Source of the DNA: Caldimicrobium sp.
GTDB taxonomy: Bacteria > Desulfobacterota > Thermodesulfobacteria > Thermodesulfobacteriales > Thermodesulfobacteriaceae
Length of the DNA: 64,000 nt
Reading direction: 5' to 3'
NCBI GenBank assembly: GCA_025059715.1
Contig: JANXCE010000005.1
Coordinates: forward strand, 17,406 to 81,405
Part shown: piece after piece, positions 1 to 7,959 of the stretch
How the letters are laid out: every line of letters starts with the position of its first letter
How positions within the stretch are numbered: position 1 is the stretch's first letter
Notes under the pieces: generated by a model
Seen by the model: only the letters and a program-made list of their open reading frames with translations
The model's database searches: none
What the model was told of the DNA's origin: nothing
Position numbers and translations under genes: made by a program

Positions 1-297
1 GATCCCCAAAGGGAGGGCTATCCTCTAAAGGTTGCAGAGATTTTGGCCACTTTTGAAGCAGTTGCCTTCTGTGCCAGATCCGCAGTTAATAATCCTAAAA
101 GGGTTAAAGAGACCAAAAATTATCTAAAAAAGGCCTTCAAGGCTCAACTGGAAAATAAAGGCTTTTCCTATGTAGAAATTTTGTCTTCCTGTCCTGTTAA
201 TTGGAGGATGGATGCAGTTAGTGCTAATTATCACGTAGATAAGCTCACAGAGGTTTATCCCTTAGGAATATTTAAGGAGTTACCACCAAAAAAGTGA
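1..297 (+). CDS. 2-oxoacid:ferredoxin oxidoreductase, beta (TPP) subunit, C-terminal part
   Basis: The reading frame is open from the window edge, so the gene starts upstream and only its last 98 codons are visible. It contains a FVEILSPCP-like segment (YVEILSSCPVNW) followed by YHVDKLTEVYPLG, typical of the C-terminal end of the thiamine-pyrophosphate beta subunit of 2-oxoglutarate or branched-chain 2-oxoacid ferredoxin oxidoreductases. The family oxidatively decarboxylates 2-oxoacids to acyl-CoA, reducing ferredoxin, in the cytoplasm of anaerobes. The stop overlaps the start of the gamma subunit, which supports the call and indicates translational coupling. The exact substrate (2-oxoglutarate, isovalerate or pyruvate) cannot be decided from this fragment. 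Confidence 0.82.
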   Translation, partial: DPQREGYPLKVAEILATFEAVAFCARSAVNNPKRVKETKNYLKKAFKAQLENKGFSYVEILSSCPVNWRMDAVSANYHVDKLTEVYPLGIFKELPPKK

Positions 298-869
298 TGA
301 GATTTGAAATTATTCTCTCAGGATTTGGCGGACAGGGTATTTTATTTGCAGGAAATCTGCTGGCTTTAGCTGGAATGTATCAGGGTTATCAAGTAAGTTT
401 TTTACCCGTTTACGGTCCAGAGATGAGAGGAGGCACCTGCCATTGCACAGTGATTATCTCGGACCGAGAAATATCCTCTCCCTTAGTCAAAGAGCCAGGT
501 TACCTTATTGTATTAAATCTACCTTCCTTTTTTAAATTTATACCCCGTTTAAGAAGTGGAGGGCTTGCTATAGTTAATTCAGATCTCGTAGAGAGAAGGG
601 AAACAGAGGAGTTTCATAACTTAACCATGGATAAAGAAATTCTCTGGTTGCCTTTGAGTTCCCTTGCGGAACAGGCAGGCTCGCCTTTAGCCCTGAATAT
701 GTGTGCTATAGGAGCCTTTAATGGATTACTAAAGCTTTTTTCAGAGAAAATTTTTAAGAAAGCCTTAAGGGAAATGTTGGGGAAAGACAAAGCCCATCTT
801 TTTGAGGTAAATCGCAGGGCTTATTTAAAGGGTAAGTCAGCTATAAAAAACCTTAAAGAATCTATATGA
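294..869 (+). CDS. 2-oxoacid:ferredoxin oxidoreductase, gamma subunit
   Basis: A 191-residue protein of the pyruvate/ketoisovalerate oxidoreductase catalytic domain family (gamma subunit). It opens with the glycine-rich GFGGQGILFAGNLLA segment and has YGPEMRGGTCHC around residues 41-52, both family hallmarks. With the beta subunit just upstream it forms the CoA-acylating 2-oxoacid oxidoreductase complex. The start is ambiguous: GTG at 294 or ATG at 297, the latter overlapping the upstream TGA as ATGA; an AAGGAG lies at 274-279, somewhat far from either. The downstream dtd gene overlaps its stop by 4 nt. The alpha subunit and the ferredoxin-like delta subunit must lie upstream of the window. 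Confidence 0.88.
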   Translation: MMRFEIILSGFGGQGILFAGNLLALAGMYQGYQVSFLPVYGPEMRGGTCHCTVIISDREISSPLVKEPGYLIVLNLPSFFKFIPRLRSGGLAIVNSDLVERRETEEFHNLTMDKEILWLPLSSLAEQAGSPLALNMCAIGAFNGLLKLFSEKIFKKALREMLGKDKAHLFEVNRRAYLKGKSAIKNLKESI

Positions 870-1306
870 AAGCGGTGATTCAAAGGGTTAAGTGGGCAAG
901 GGTGTTAATAGATGGGAGGGTTCTTTCTAAGATTTCCCAAGGTCTCTTGGTATTGCTTTGTGTAGAAAAGGGGGATAATGAGAAAATCTTAGCATGGATG
1001 GCAGATAAGTTGGCAAACTTGCGGATTTTTCCTGACGAAAAGGGGAAGTTTAACTTGAGTGTAAGGGACCTTAACGGTGAAATATTATTGGTTTCTAATT
1101 TTACCATTTGTGGAGAACTAAAAAAAGGCACAAGGCCAAGTTTTCACCTGGCGGAGGATCCCTCAATTGCTCAAACACTTTTTGACAAACTTTGTCAAAT
1201 CCTCACTGAAAGGGGACTTACTGTCAAAACAGGCCTCTTTGGTGCCCACATGGAAATTGAATTACTTAATGATGGCCCAGTAACTATAGTTCTAAGTAAA
1301 AATTAG
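866..1306 (+). CDS. dtd: D-aminoacyl-tRNA deacylase
   Basis: At 146 residues this is the normal Dtd length. It starts MKAVIQRVKWARV, has SNFTICGELKKGTRPSF where the family has the SQFTLxxxxxKGxRPSF active-site segment, and ends with NDGPVTIVL, matching the NxGPVT motif that forms the cross-subunit Gly-cisPro pocket. The Q of SQFT is N here. The enzyme hydrolyses D-aminoacyl (and glycyl) esters mis-charged on tRNAs. The ATG overlaps the upstream gamma-subunit stop (ATGA), so it is probably co-transcribed with the 2-oxoacid oxidoreductase genes. It is the last intact gene before a decayed stretch. Confidence 0.93.
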   Translation: MKAVIQRVKWARVLIDGRVLSKISQGLLVLLCVEKGDNEKILAWMADKLANLRIFPDEKGKFNLSVRDLNGEILLVSNFTICGELKKGTRPSFHLAEDPSIAQTLFDKLCQILTERGLTVKTGLFGAHMEIELLNDGPVTIVLSKN

Positions 1307-2182
1307 GCTCACCCCTTTAGGTCTTTTTCTTATTCATAAAAGAGATGGCTTCTATAAAACCGCTTTGCACCTGTTTAAGGAAGATACATTAAAGAAGAGC
1401 AAGTTCCTCCAGGCACTATCATAGTTTACAAAGATAGGAAAAACAATAGCAGAAAACATGTGCATCATCAAAGGTTTCAAACCATAAGAGTAAAGTCCAA
1501 CCTTTAAAGGCAGGTCAAGAGGCTCGCGAAATATACCACAAAATTTTTTGCAAAAGAGAAGGGAAATCCTGTTTACCTGCCAGTGACCCTTCAATAATAT
1601 TTTCATTTCAAAGATGAAAAAAACTAACCCTTTTGGTTCAAATACCAGAAAAGAGGAGGATAAAACTTGCAAAAGAGCTAAAGAAGAAAAACCTTAAACT
1701 ATCAGCTGGATAGCCATTGACCTTGAGATGATGTATCCTTTTGTTATGGATAGAGAGCCTCTGTTGGAAAAGACTTTACTTGAAGGTCAGAGAATCTACA
1801 GAGAGGATAGCCTAATTTCAGACAAACCTACAAAGGCGGAGAATAAAGCCTTTGGAAAGTATGAAATACTGGAAAGTGAAAACTCTTTTAAAGGGAAGTG
1901 ATAGGAGGTTTACAGACCTCCAAAGAATAATCTTTGGAAAGCCTTAGATATTTTTTCAAAGGGATGATTATAAACCAGTTTTCCAAGGTAGTTCAGGGAG
2001 TGCTTGTAAGGGTTGGGTTTAGAGGGATAAAGAAAAAGCTCAAAATAATTAAAGGAGAAGGGGGACATATTAGCGGTATTCAGTGGGTGATACAATTTAT
2101 GTGCCCTGAAGAAGGCCCTCGTGGTATGAAGGCTTTTTGTGGTCAGGCACGGGGCTTGATTTTCAGGAATGGGGAGGTTTTT
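1307..2182. other. Gene-poor, decayed stretch without an intact gene
   Basis: No convincing intact gene is seen between dtd and IS copy A. The plus strand has gene-like translated patches broken by stops: 1331-1411 (IHKRDGFYKTALHLF), and about 1711-1900 (IDLEMMYPFVMDREPLLEK, then LLEGQRIYRED). The second patch faintly resembles the C-terminal half of MNT-type nucleotidyltransferases, but this is only an impression. A 6-bp hairpin (GGAGGT/ACCTCC) lies at about 1904-1921. Another open patch at 1934-2180 has no family I recognise. The stretch is probably a graveyard of inactivated genes or a second, older mobile element. Confidence 0.5.
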
Positions 2183-2905
2183 GGATACATCAAAGACTTA
2201 AAAATATTACAAAGACCCGAAGCAATCAAAGATGCATCCCAAATAAAAAAAGTCGCCCCTTTTATATCCAAACCGAAGGCAACCAAGAGGAAATGCTCAG
2301 GGTGATGGGGAAGGAGGTAGTAGATTTTATCCCGAGTTAGAGGAGAGAACCTCCTCGCATAGGCAAGGAAAAGCTTAAGCCTTTGGTGGATAGATTTTGC
2401 AGAAAGAGGGATATATATAAGGTATTTGAAAGAAAAAGGGGCACTTCGAGAGGAGGCAGTGAAGAAGCCTTAGTTTCTATTGAAAACGGGAAGGTTTATT
2501 GAGAGGGAGAAGAGGAAGCAAAAGATGTGGCTGGTAGATTTGGATTTTCCTATGAAGAGTAGTCATTTATCGAGTAGCATTGGGAGGGACTTTTGGAGTA
2601 AGTTTAAGGTAAAAGCTCCTTTTCAAGATAAGAGGGGTATGTTTTTAGATAAGGGGTGTGCAGACTGATAATGGGAGTGAGTTTTTAGGAGAATTTGCGA
2701 AGGAGCTTGAGAGAGAGGATGGGTATGTATAGAGATTTAACAGGACATTGGAAGGAGGAGTTTATAGAGCATAGAGAGTTTATGGAGGCATTTGGTATTA
2801 TACGGAGAGGGTGCAAAGTGGTCTTGGGAATGTATCGCCCTTGGAGAGGATTTGTTATAAATTTTATGAGAATTCCCCTCAGTCTAAAATCATATGGACT
2901 TATAC
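2183..2905 (+). mobile_element. IS copy A: decayed integrase-type (rve) insertion sequence, 5' truncated
   Basis: This is homologous to the fullest copy at 54378-55434. It begins in the transposase coding part (CATCAAAGACTTAAAAAT) and runs to the 3' terminus GGACTTATAC at 2905; the first ~200 bp of the element are missing. Translation shows the helix-turn-helix part, then QTDNGSEFLGEFAKELERE followed at once by GYV*RFNRTLE, so one catalytic Glu codon is now TAG and about 13-14 codons between the second Asp and the Glu are deleted. Several frameshifts are present. The transposase runs toward rplU, and its frame is closed by the TGA inside the TTGACA at 2912. Confidence 0.85.
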
Positions 2906-2911
2906 AAGTGC

Positions 2912-2939
2912 TTGACAAAGCCAAAAATTGCTATATCTT
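2912..2939 (+). promoter_or_regulatory. Promoter of rplU-rpmA abutting IS copy A
   Basis: A perfect -35 TTGACA (2912-2917) is followed after 16 bp by TATCTT (2934-2939). The rplU start is 33 bp downstream, with a TAGGAGG ribosome binding site. The -35 begins exactly 6 bp after the IS 3' terminus at 2905, so the promoter itself lies outside the element. The -10 is only a 4/6 match. Confidence 0.65.
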
Positions 2940-2971
2940 TAGGGAGTAAATTGGTATTTAGGAGGGATAAA

Positions 2972-3283
2972 GTGTTTGCGGTTATTAGAACCGGAGGGAA
3001 ACAGTATGTAGTTAAGCCTGGAGATCGTCTCAGAGTTGAAAAGTTAGAGGGAAAGCCAGGTGATCTCTTGGAAATAAGGGATGTCTTATTGGTAGCAACA
3101 GAGGGAAGGTTAGAGGTTGGTAGGCCAACATTAAATGAAGCGGCGGTTAAGGTGGAAATAATTGAGCAAGGTAGGGCTCCTAAAGTAATAGTCTTTAAAA
3201 AGAAGCCAAAAAAGGGATATAAGAGAAAAAAGGGTCATCGTCAATATTTTACCACTATTGAAATAAAAGAAATTAAGATTTGA
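2972..3283 (+). CDS. rplU: 50S ribosomal protein L21
   Basis: From the GTG at 2972 the protein is 103 residues, the usual L21 length, starting [14 protein letters not shown] and containing [12 protein letters not shown] and the basic [16 protein letters not shown] tail that contacts 23S rRNA. The frame stays open upstream to 2894, but those codons are IS end and promoter sequence. The TAGGAGGGA ribosome binding site at 2959-2967 fixes the GTG start. L21 is a structural protein of the large subunit. rpmA follows 13 bp downstream in the classic rplU-rpmA order. The usual third gene obgE is absent; rpsB comes next. Confidence 0.96.
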   Translation: MFAVIRTGGKQYVVKPGDRLRVEKLEGKPGDLLEIRDVLLVATEGRLEVGRPTLNEAAVKVEIIEQGRAPKVIVFKKKPKKGYKRKKGHRQYFTTIEIKEIKI

Positions 3284-3296
3284 GGGGGAGACAGAC

Positions 3297-3548
3297 ATGG
3301 CTCATAAGAAAGCAGGCGGGTCTTCTCGAAATGGTAGGGATTCAGAGGCTAAGCGTTTAGGTGTAAAAAGGTTTGGAGGGCAAAGGGTTAAAGCAGGAGA
3401 AGTCTTAGTAAGACAAAGAGGGACTAAATTTCACCCAGGTTTTAATGTGGGACTTGGAAAAGATTATACTATTTTTTCTAAAATTGATGGTATAGTCAAA
3501 TTTGAAAGTAGAAAGGGAAAAACGGTAGTAAGTGTCTATCCTGTTTAG
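3297..3548 (+). CDS. rpmA: 50S ribosomal protein L27
   Basis: An 83-residue protein starting [16 protein letters not shown], the canonical L27 N-terminus that reaches toward the peptidyl transferase centre, then [23 protein letters not shown], also canonical. There is no N-terminal cleavable extension of the Firmicutes type, so it needs no Prp protease. The GAGGGGGAG ribosome binding site sits just upstream. It is co-transcribed with rplU from the promoter next to IS copy A. Confidence 0.97.
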   Translation: MAHKKAGGSSRNGRDSEAKRLGVKRFGGQRVKAGEVLVRQRGTKFHPGFNVGLGKDYTIFSKIDGIVKFESRKGKTVVSVYPV

Positions 3549-3584
3549 GGAATAGTAATTTTAACTCTTTTAGGTATTAAGCAC

Positions 3585-3635
3585 GTCTAAGGGAAGGGTG
3601 CCCTCAATAGGGGTTAGGTTTTATCCACCTTAGAC
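3585..3635 (+). promoter_or_regulatory. Structured rpsB leader, probable S2 autoregulatory RNA
   Basis: The 116-nt gap between rpmA and rpsB holds a perfect 8-bp closing stem, GTCTAAGG (3585-3592) with CCTTAGAC (3628-3635), enclosing a smaller CCCT/AGGG hairpin (3601-3604 with 3609-3612) and a loop rich in G and U. It ends 29 nt before the rpsB start. Leaders that bind S2 and repress rpsB-tsf translation are known in several bacterial groups. Assignment to that class here is inference from position and pairing. Confidence 0.5.
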
Positions 3636-3664
3636 GGAAGATTAAACCCAGGGGAGGTCAAAGG

Positions 3665-4507
3665 ATGAGTCATATTACTATGAAACAACTTTTGGAAGCA
3701 GGGGTTCACTTTGGGCATCAAACTCGAAGGTGGAATCCTAAGATGAAGCCCTTCATTTTTGGGGAAAGAAATGGGATTCACATAATAGATCTTCAACAAA
3801 CCCTTAAGTATTTTGAAATAGCCTATGAGTTTGCTCAGAGTGTAACCTCAGAAGGAGGTAAGATTCTCTTTGTGGGCACCAAAAAGCAAGCTCAAGATGC
3901 TATAAAAGAGGAAGCCACAAGATGTGGTATGCCCTTTGTTAATTTCCGTTGGCTTGGTGGAACTTTAACTAATTTTCGTACCATTAGACAAAGTGTTGAA
4001 AAATTGAAAAGACTTGAGAGTTGGTTTGCGGATGGGACTATTGAGAGATTTCCTAAAAAAGAGCGTTTAAAATTGGAAAGATTAAAAATGAAGTTAGAGA
4101 GAAACTTAGAGGGTATAAAGAATATGGATTCTTTACCTCAGGCTCTTTTTGTGGTAGATCCCGTTTATGAAGAAATTGCAGTAAAAGAGGCCAGAAAGCT
4201 TGGAATCCCAATTATTGCCATAACCGATACTAATTGTGATCCTGACCTGATTGACTATATCATTCCGGGAAACGATGATGCTATCAGAGCGGTAAAATTA
4301 ATTACTTCTAAAATCGCTGATGCCTGTATTGAGGGACAGGAAATTTATAAAGAAAAGATGGTAGCCCTTGCGGATAAAGAGGTTACCTTTGAGGAAGAGA
4401 TGCTAAAAGCGGAGGAGGAAAAAGCGGAGGATATACTCCAGAAGATCCTTGCGGAAGAAGAGAGAGATATAATCTTTGAGGAAGAGGCGGAAAGACTTTT
4501 AGAGTAG
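3665..4507 (+). CDS. rpsB: 30S ribosomal protein S2
   Basis: A 280-residue protein with [20 protein letters not shown] at the start, [21 protein letters not shown], then [16 protein letters not shown] and [24 protein letters not shown], all standard S2 blocks. Beyond about residue 235 there is a Glu-rich helical tail longer than in E. coli S2 (241 residues). The start is the ATG at 3665 after GGGGAGG. S2 assembles late on the 30S head/body junction. The gene heads rpsB-tsf-pyrH-frr-uppS-cdsA, a widely conserved order. Confidence 0.97.
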   Translation: MSHITMKQLLEAGVHFGHQTRRWNPKMKPFIFGERNGIHIIDLQQTLKYFEIAYEFAQSVTSEGGKILFVGTKKQAQDAIKEEATRCGMPFVNFRWLGGTLTNFRTIRQSVEKLKRLESWFADGTIERFPKKERLKLERLKMKLERNLEGIKNMDSLPQALFVVDPVYEEIAVKEARKLGIPIIAITDTNCDPDLIDYIIPGNDDAIRAVKLITSKIADACIEGQEIYKEKMVALADKEVTFEEEMLKAEEEKAEDILQKILAEEERDIIFEEEAERLLE

Positions 4508-4539
4508 GAATAAGAATAACCCCATAGGAGGATAAAATT

Positions 4540-5136
4540 ATGAGTCAAATATCTCTGGATTTAATAAAGCAGTTGAGAGAGAGGACTGCTGCTGGTTTTA
4601 GTGATTGTAAAAAGGCCTTAGAAGAGGCAGGTGGTGATATTGAGAGGGCTATTGATATTCTTCGCAAGAAAGGTCTTGCTATAGCCTCTAAAAGAGCAGG
4701 AAAGGAGGCTAAAGAAGGAATAATTAGTGCCTATATTCATGCCAATAAAAAGATTGGGGTTTTGGTAGAGATTAATTGCGAAACGGATTTTGTCGCAAGA
4801 ACTCAGGAGTTTCAGGACTTTGCCTATAATGTGGCTATGCAAATAGCTGCAACTTCGCCAATCTGTGTCCGTAGGGAGGAGATGCCTCAGGAGATCTTAG
4901 AGAGAGAAAAGAGAATTTATGAGGAACAATTAAGAGAACAAGGTAAACCTGAAAATGTAATTCCCAAAATTTTAGAGGGAAAGTTAGAAAAATTTTATAA
5001 AGAGGTTGTTCTATTGGAGCAGCCTTACATAAAGAATCCAGAGATTACGATTCAAGATCTTCTTAATGAGCTTATTGCTAAAACAGGAGAAAAAATTCTA
5101 ATAAGAAGATTTGTGCGATTTCAAGTTGGAGAATAG
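4540..5136 (+). CDS. tsf: Elongation factor Ts (short form)
   Basis: A 198-residue EF-Ts, the guanine-nucleotide exchange factor for EF-Tu. The N-terminal UBA-like domain (LIKQLRERTAAGFSDCKKAL) and the EF-Tu contact region around residues 75-85 (INCETDFVARTQEF, containing the TDFV motif) are clear. It is far shorter than the ~280-residue enterobacterial protein and resembles the compact form found in Thermus and other thermophiles, lacking one of the two core subdomains. It is preceded by an AGGAGG ribosome binding site and lies 32 bp after rpsB. Confidence 0.95.
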   Translation: MSQISLDLIKQLRERTAAGFSDCKKALEEAGGDIERAIDILRKKGLAIASKRAGKEAKEGIISAYIHANKKIGVLVEINCETDFVARTQEFQDFAYNVAMQIAATSPICVRREEMPQEILEREKRIYEEQLREQGKPENVIPKILEGKLEKFYKEVVLLEQPYIKNPEITIQDLLNELIAKTGEKILIRRFVRFQVGE

Positions 5137-5138
5137 GA

Positions 5139-5861
5139 TTGAGTGACTCGGGTATTCAATACAAAAGGATTCTTCTTAAACTATCAGGGGAAGCCCTCTT
5201 AGGAAAGAAAGAATTTGGCATAGATCAACAAGTTCTTCATTCCATAGCAGAAGAACTAAGGGAGATACATTCTCTTGGGGTTGAGGTTGCTATAGTAATT
5301 GGAGGTGGTAATATTTTTAGAGGGGTTGCGGGTGAAAGATTAGGAATAAATCGGGCGCGAGCAGATTATATGGGTATGCTTGCTACTCTTATAAACGCCC
5401 TTGCTTTACAAGATACCTTAGAGAAAAAGGGTGTTCCAGTGAGAACTATGTCCGCTTTAGAGATAATTGAAATTGCGGAGACCTATGTTAGAGAAAAGGC
5501 TCTTAGACATTTAGAAAAAGGTAGAATGCTTATTTTAGCCTGTGGGACGGGAAATCCCTTTTTTACTACCGACACTGCCTCCACTCTTCGGGCTCTTGAG
5601 CTTCAAGCAGAAATTCTTATGAAGGCTACCAAAGTTGATGGCATCTATGAGCGGGACCCCATTCAAGATCCCACAGCTAAAAAATTCGAAGAAATAACCT
5701 ATGATGAGGTCCTTCAAAGGAATTTAAAAGTCATGGATGCCACGGCCTTTTCTTTAGCTAAGGATAATGGCCTTCCGATTTTAATTTTTAACATCTTAAA
5801 TTATGGAAACATCAAAAAAGCAGTTTTGGGCGAAAAAATAGGAACCATTGTCAGGCTCTAA
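5139..5861 (+). CDS. pyrH: Uridylate kinase (UMP kinase)
   Basis: A 240-residue bacterial-type UMP kinase of the amino-acid kinase fold: YKRILLKLSGEALLG near the start, VAIVIGGGNIFRG (residues ~49-61), the TGNPFFTTDTASTLRA nucleotide/UMP-binding stretch, and KVDGIYERDP. It phosphorylates UMP to UDP for pyrimidine, nucleic acid and UDP-sugar synthesis. The likely start is TTG at 5139, two bases after the tsf stop. The operon position between tsf and frr is the usual one. Confidence 0.96.
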   Translation: MSDSGIQYKRILLKLSGEALLGKKEFGIDQQVLHSIAEELREIHSLGVEVAIVIGGGNIFRGVAGERLGINRARADYMGMLATLINALALQDTLEKKGVPVRTMSALEIIEIAETYVREKALRHLEKGRMLILACGTGNPFFTTDTASTLRALELQAEILMKATKVDGIYERDPIQDPTAKKFEEITYDEVLQRNLKVMDATAFSLAKDNGLPILIFNILNYGNIKKAVLGEKIGTIVRL

Positions 5862-5878
5862 TGGGGAGGGGATGATAT

Positions 5879-6433
5879 ATGAAGGAGGTAATAGATGAGG
5901 TAAAAAAAAGAATGCAAAAAACTATTCATACTCTAAAGGAAGAATTTTCTCATATAAGAACCTCAAGAGCCTCAATTAGTCTACTTGAGGGTATCAAAGT
6001 GGATTGTTATGGTCAAAAGCTACCAATACCACAAATTGCTACTGTAAATATAGTAGAAGGGAAGGTCTTGGTAATTCAACCCTGGGATTTAAGTTTGTTA
6101 AAAGAAATAGAGAAGGCCATTCAAAAATCCGATTTAGGAATTAATCCTACCAGTGATGGTAAAACCATAAAACTTGTTATTCCGCCACTGACCGAGGAGA
6201 GGAGGAAGGAACTCGTAAAGGTGGTTCATAAAATGGCGGAGGAGGCTCGGATTGCTATAAGGAATCTTCGTCGAGAAGCCTTAGAAAAATTTAAAACTGC
6301 TAAGAAAAATAAAGAAATCTCGGAAGATGATTACCACAAACTGGAGAAGGAAGTGCAAAAAATCCACGATGAATTTATAAAAAATGTAGATAAACTTCTT
6401 ACAGAGAAAGAGAAAGAAATTTTAACTCTCTAA
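5879..6433 (+). CDS. frr: Ribosome recycling factor
   Basis: A 184-residue protein of normal RRF length. Diagnostic blocks are FSHIRTSRASISLLEGIKVD, the NPTSDGKTIKLVIPPLTEER hinge region, then the long helix ARIAIRNLRREALEKFK. RRF with EF-G splits post-termination ribosomes. The ATG at 5879 follows GGGGAGG with a spacing of about 7 nt. It sits 17 bp after pyrH and 1 bp before uppS. Confidence 0.97.
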   Translation: MKEVIDEVKKRMQKTIHTLKEEFSHIRTSRASISLLEGIKVDCYGQKLPIPQIATVNIVEGKVLVIQPWDLSLLKEIEKAIQKSDLGINPTSDGKTIKLVIPPLTEERRKELVKVVHKMAEEARIAIRNLRREALEKFKTAKKNKEISEDDYHKLEKEVQKIHDEFIKNVDKLLTEKEKEILTL

Positions 6434-6434
6434 G

Positions 6435-7172
6435 ATGTCTCCTTCTATTTCTGATATTGATGTCACAAAGCTTCCTCGTCATGTGGCTATTATTATGGAT
6501 GGAAATGGAAGATGGGCTAAAAAGCAAGGACTTCCTCGTATTATGGGGCATAGAAAGGGGGTCGAAGTTGCAAGAAAGATAGTTATAAAGGCAAGAGAAC
6601 TTGGTATACCATACTTAACCCTTTTTGCCTTTTCAAAGGAAAACTGGCAAAGACCAAAAATGGAAGTGGAGACATTACTTGCTCTTCTTGGAGAGTATTT
6701 AGAAAAAGAGTTACCTCTTTTAAAAGAAAAGGCTATTTCCCTTAGGGTGATAGGAGATATAGAGGATTTTCCCATAGATTTACAAAGACGGATTAAAGAA
6801 GTAGAAGAGGCAACCTCTTCTTTAAAGGAGATGACCCTTGTTTTGGCTTTGAGTTACAGTGGAAGAAGTGAGATCTTGAGGGCGGTGAGATTAATTATAG
6901 AAGAGTCTCAGATGAAAGGGCTTCATCCTGGAGCTATAATGGAAGAGGATTTAAGAAAATTCTTTTATATCCCTGATCTTCCGGATCCGGATCTTTTAAT
7001 AAGAACCAGTGGTGAACTTAGAATATCTAATTTCTTTCTCTATCAAATCGCCTATACGGAGTTATATTTTACTGAACTTCTATGGCCAGAGTTTACCGAG
7101 GAAGAGTTTACCAAGGCTATATTGGATTTTCAACGAAGAGAAAGGCGATTTGGTAGAGTTTATGAATTTTAG
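6435..7172 (+). CDS. uppS: Isoprenyl transferase (undecaprenyl diphosphate synthase)
   Basis: A 245-residue cis-prenyltransferase. It has HVAIIMDGNGRWAKKQGLPR (residues ~16-35; catalytic Asp and P-loop), then GHRKGVEVARK, FAFSKENWQRP, and the C-terminal RTSGELRISNF with YTELYFTELLWPEF. It condenses isopentenyl diphosphate units onto farnesyl diphosphate to make the C55 lipid carrier of peptidoglycan and O-antigen synthesis. The stop overlaps the cdsA start by 11 bp. Confidence 0.96.
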   Translation: MSPSISDIDVTKLPRHVAIIMDGNGRWAKKQGLPRIMGHRKGVEVARKIVIKARELGIPYLTLFAFSKENWQRPKMEVETLLALLGEYLEKELPLLKEKAISLRVIGDIEDFPIDLQRRIKEVEEATSSLKEMTLVLALSYSGRSEILRAVRLIIEESQMKGLHPGAIMEEDLRKFFYIPDLPDPDLLIRTSGELRISNFFLYQIAYTELYFTELLWPEFTEEEFTKAILDFQRRERRFGRVYEF

Positions 7173-7959
7173 CTTTCTAAAGAGAACACTTTCCGCTATA
7201 ATTTTATTTCCCCTGTTAATTTTTATTGTCCTTAAAGGAAGCTTATCTTTAATAATAGGGATTGCGCTTGTTGTACTCATTCTTTGTTGGTTTGAGTGGA
7301 TCAAACTTTTTGATTTCCCTTTAAAGTACTTCCTATGGGGAGGAATTATCCTTTTAGGTGCTCTAATAGCCCTACCACTTATTGCTCTTCCTTTTGTATT
7401 TTTTTTTATGTTATTTTTTTCTTTTTTGCCCTTTCTTTTCTATTTTGAAAGGGAGAGTTTCTCTGTGGACTTTTTTCCCCTTGTGGGAGGACTTTTTTAT
7501 TTAATGTTGGGCTTCTTACCGATCATTATGTTGGCAGAAAAATACCCAAGGGAATATCTTGTTTTTTTCTTTTCTGTGGTGTTTGCAACCGACACCGGAG
7601 CCTATCTTGTGGGTAAGGTCTTCGGTAGAACTCCCTTTTTTGCTAAAATTTCTCCAAAAAAAACTTGGGAAGGATTTTTAGGGGGTGTGTTTTTTGCCCT
7701 TTTAACAAGCCTGCTCCTACAAAAGATTCTCTTTCTTTGGAGTATATCTATTTCTCTAATAATTGGCTTTGTTTTAGCAATAACTGAAGCATGTGGTGAT
7801 CTCTTTGAGTCTGCGGTAAAGAGAGCGGTAGGGAAAAAGGACTCAGGAGCCCTCATTCCTGGACATGGAGGTCTCCTTGATAGAATAGATGGTGTGTTGT
7901 TTGCATCGCCCTGTTTTCTCTTCAGTGTTGAGGCACTCAAAAATGGAATTCTCAATTGA
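7162..7959 (+). CDS. cdsA: Phosphatidate cytidylyltransferase
   Basis: A membrane protein of about 265 residues with seven or eight hydrophobic segments. It ends with the CTP-transferase signature SAVKRAVGKKDSGALIPGHG followed by GLLDRIDG (residues ~215-242). It makes CDP-diacylglycerol from phosphatidate and CTP in the inner membrane. The frame is open from 7009, but the ATG at 7162 (MNFSFLKRTLSAI) is the natural start: it begins the first membrane segment and overlaps uppS by only 11 bp. The usual next gene, dxr, is not here; an HD-domain gene follows. Confidence 0.92.
   Translation: MNFSFLKRTLSAIILFPLLIFIVLKGSLSLIIGIALVVLILCWFEWIKLFDFPLKYFLWGGIILLGALIALPLIALPFVFFFMLFFSFLPFLFYFERESFSVDFFPLVGGLFYLMLGFLPIIMLAEKYPREYLVFFFSVVFATDTGAYLVGKVFGRTPFFAKISPKKTWEGFLGGVFFALLTSLLLQKILFLWSISISLIIGFVLAITEACGDLFESAVKRAVGKKDSGALIPGHGGLLDRIDGVLFASPCFLFSVEALKNGILN

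Noticed and set aside
1904..1921. GGAGGT/ACCTCC hairpin as a terminator
   Set aside because: The stem is short and not followed by a U run on either strand.
2894..2971. Longer N-terminus for L21 from 2894
   Set aside because: The extra codons are IS terminus and promoter; the GTG at 2972 has a proper ribosome binding site and matches family length.
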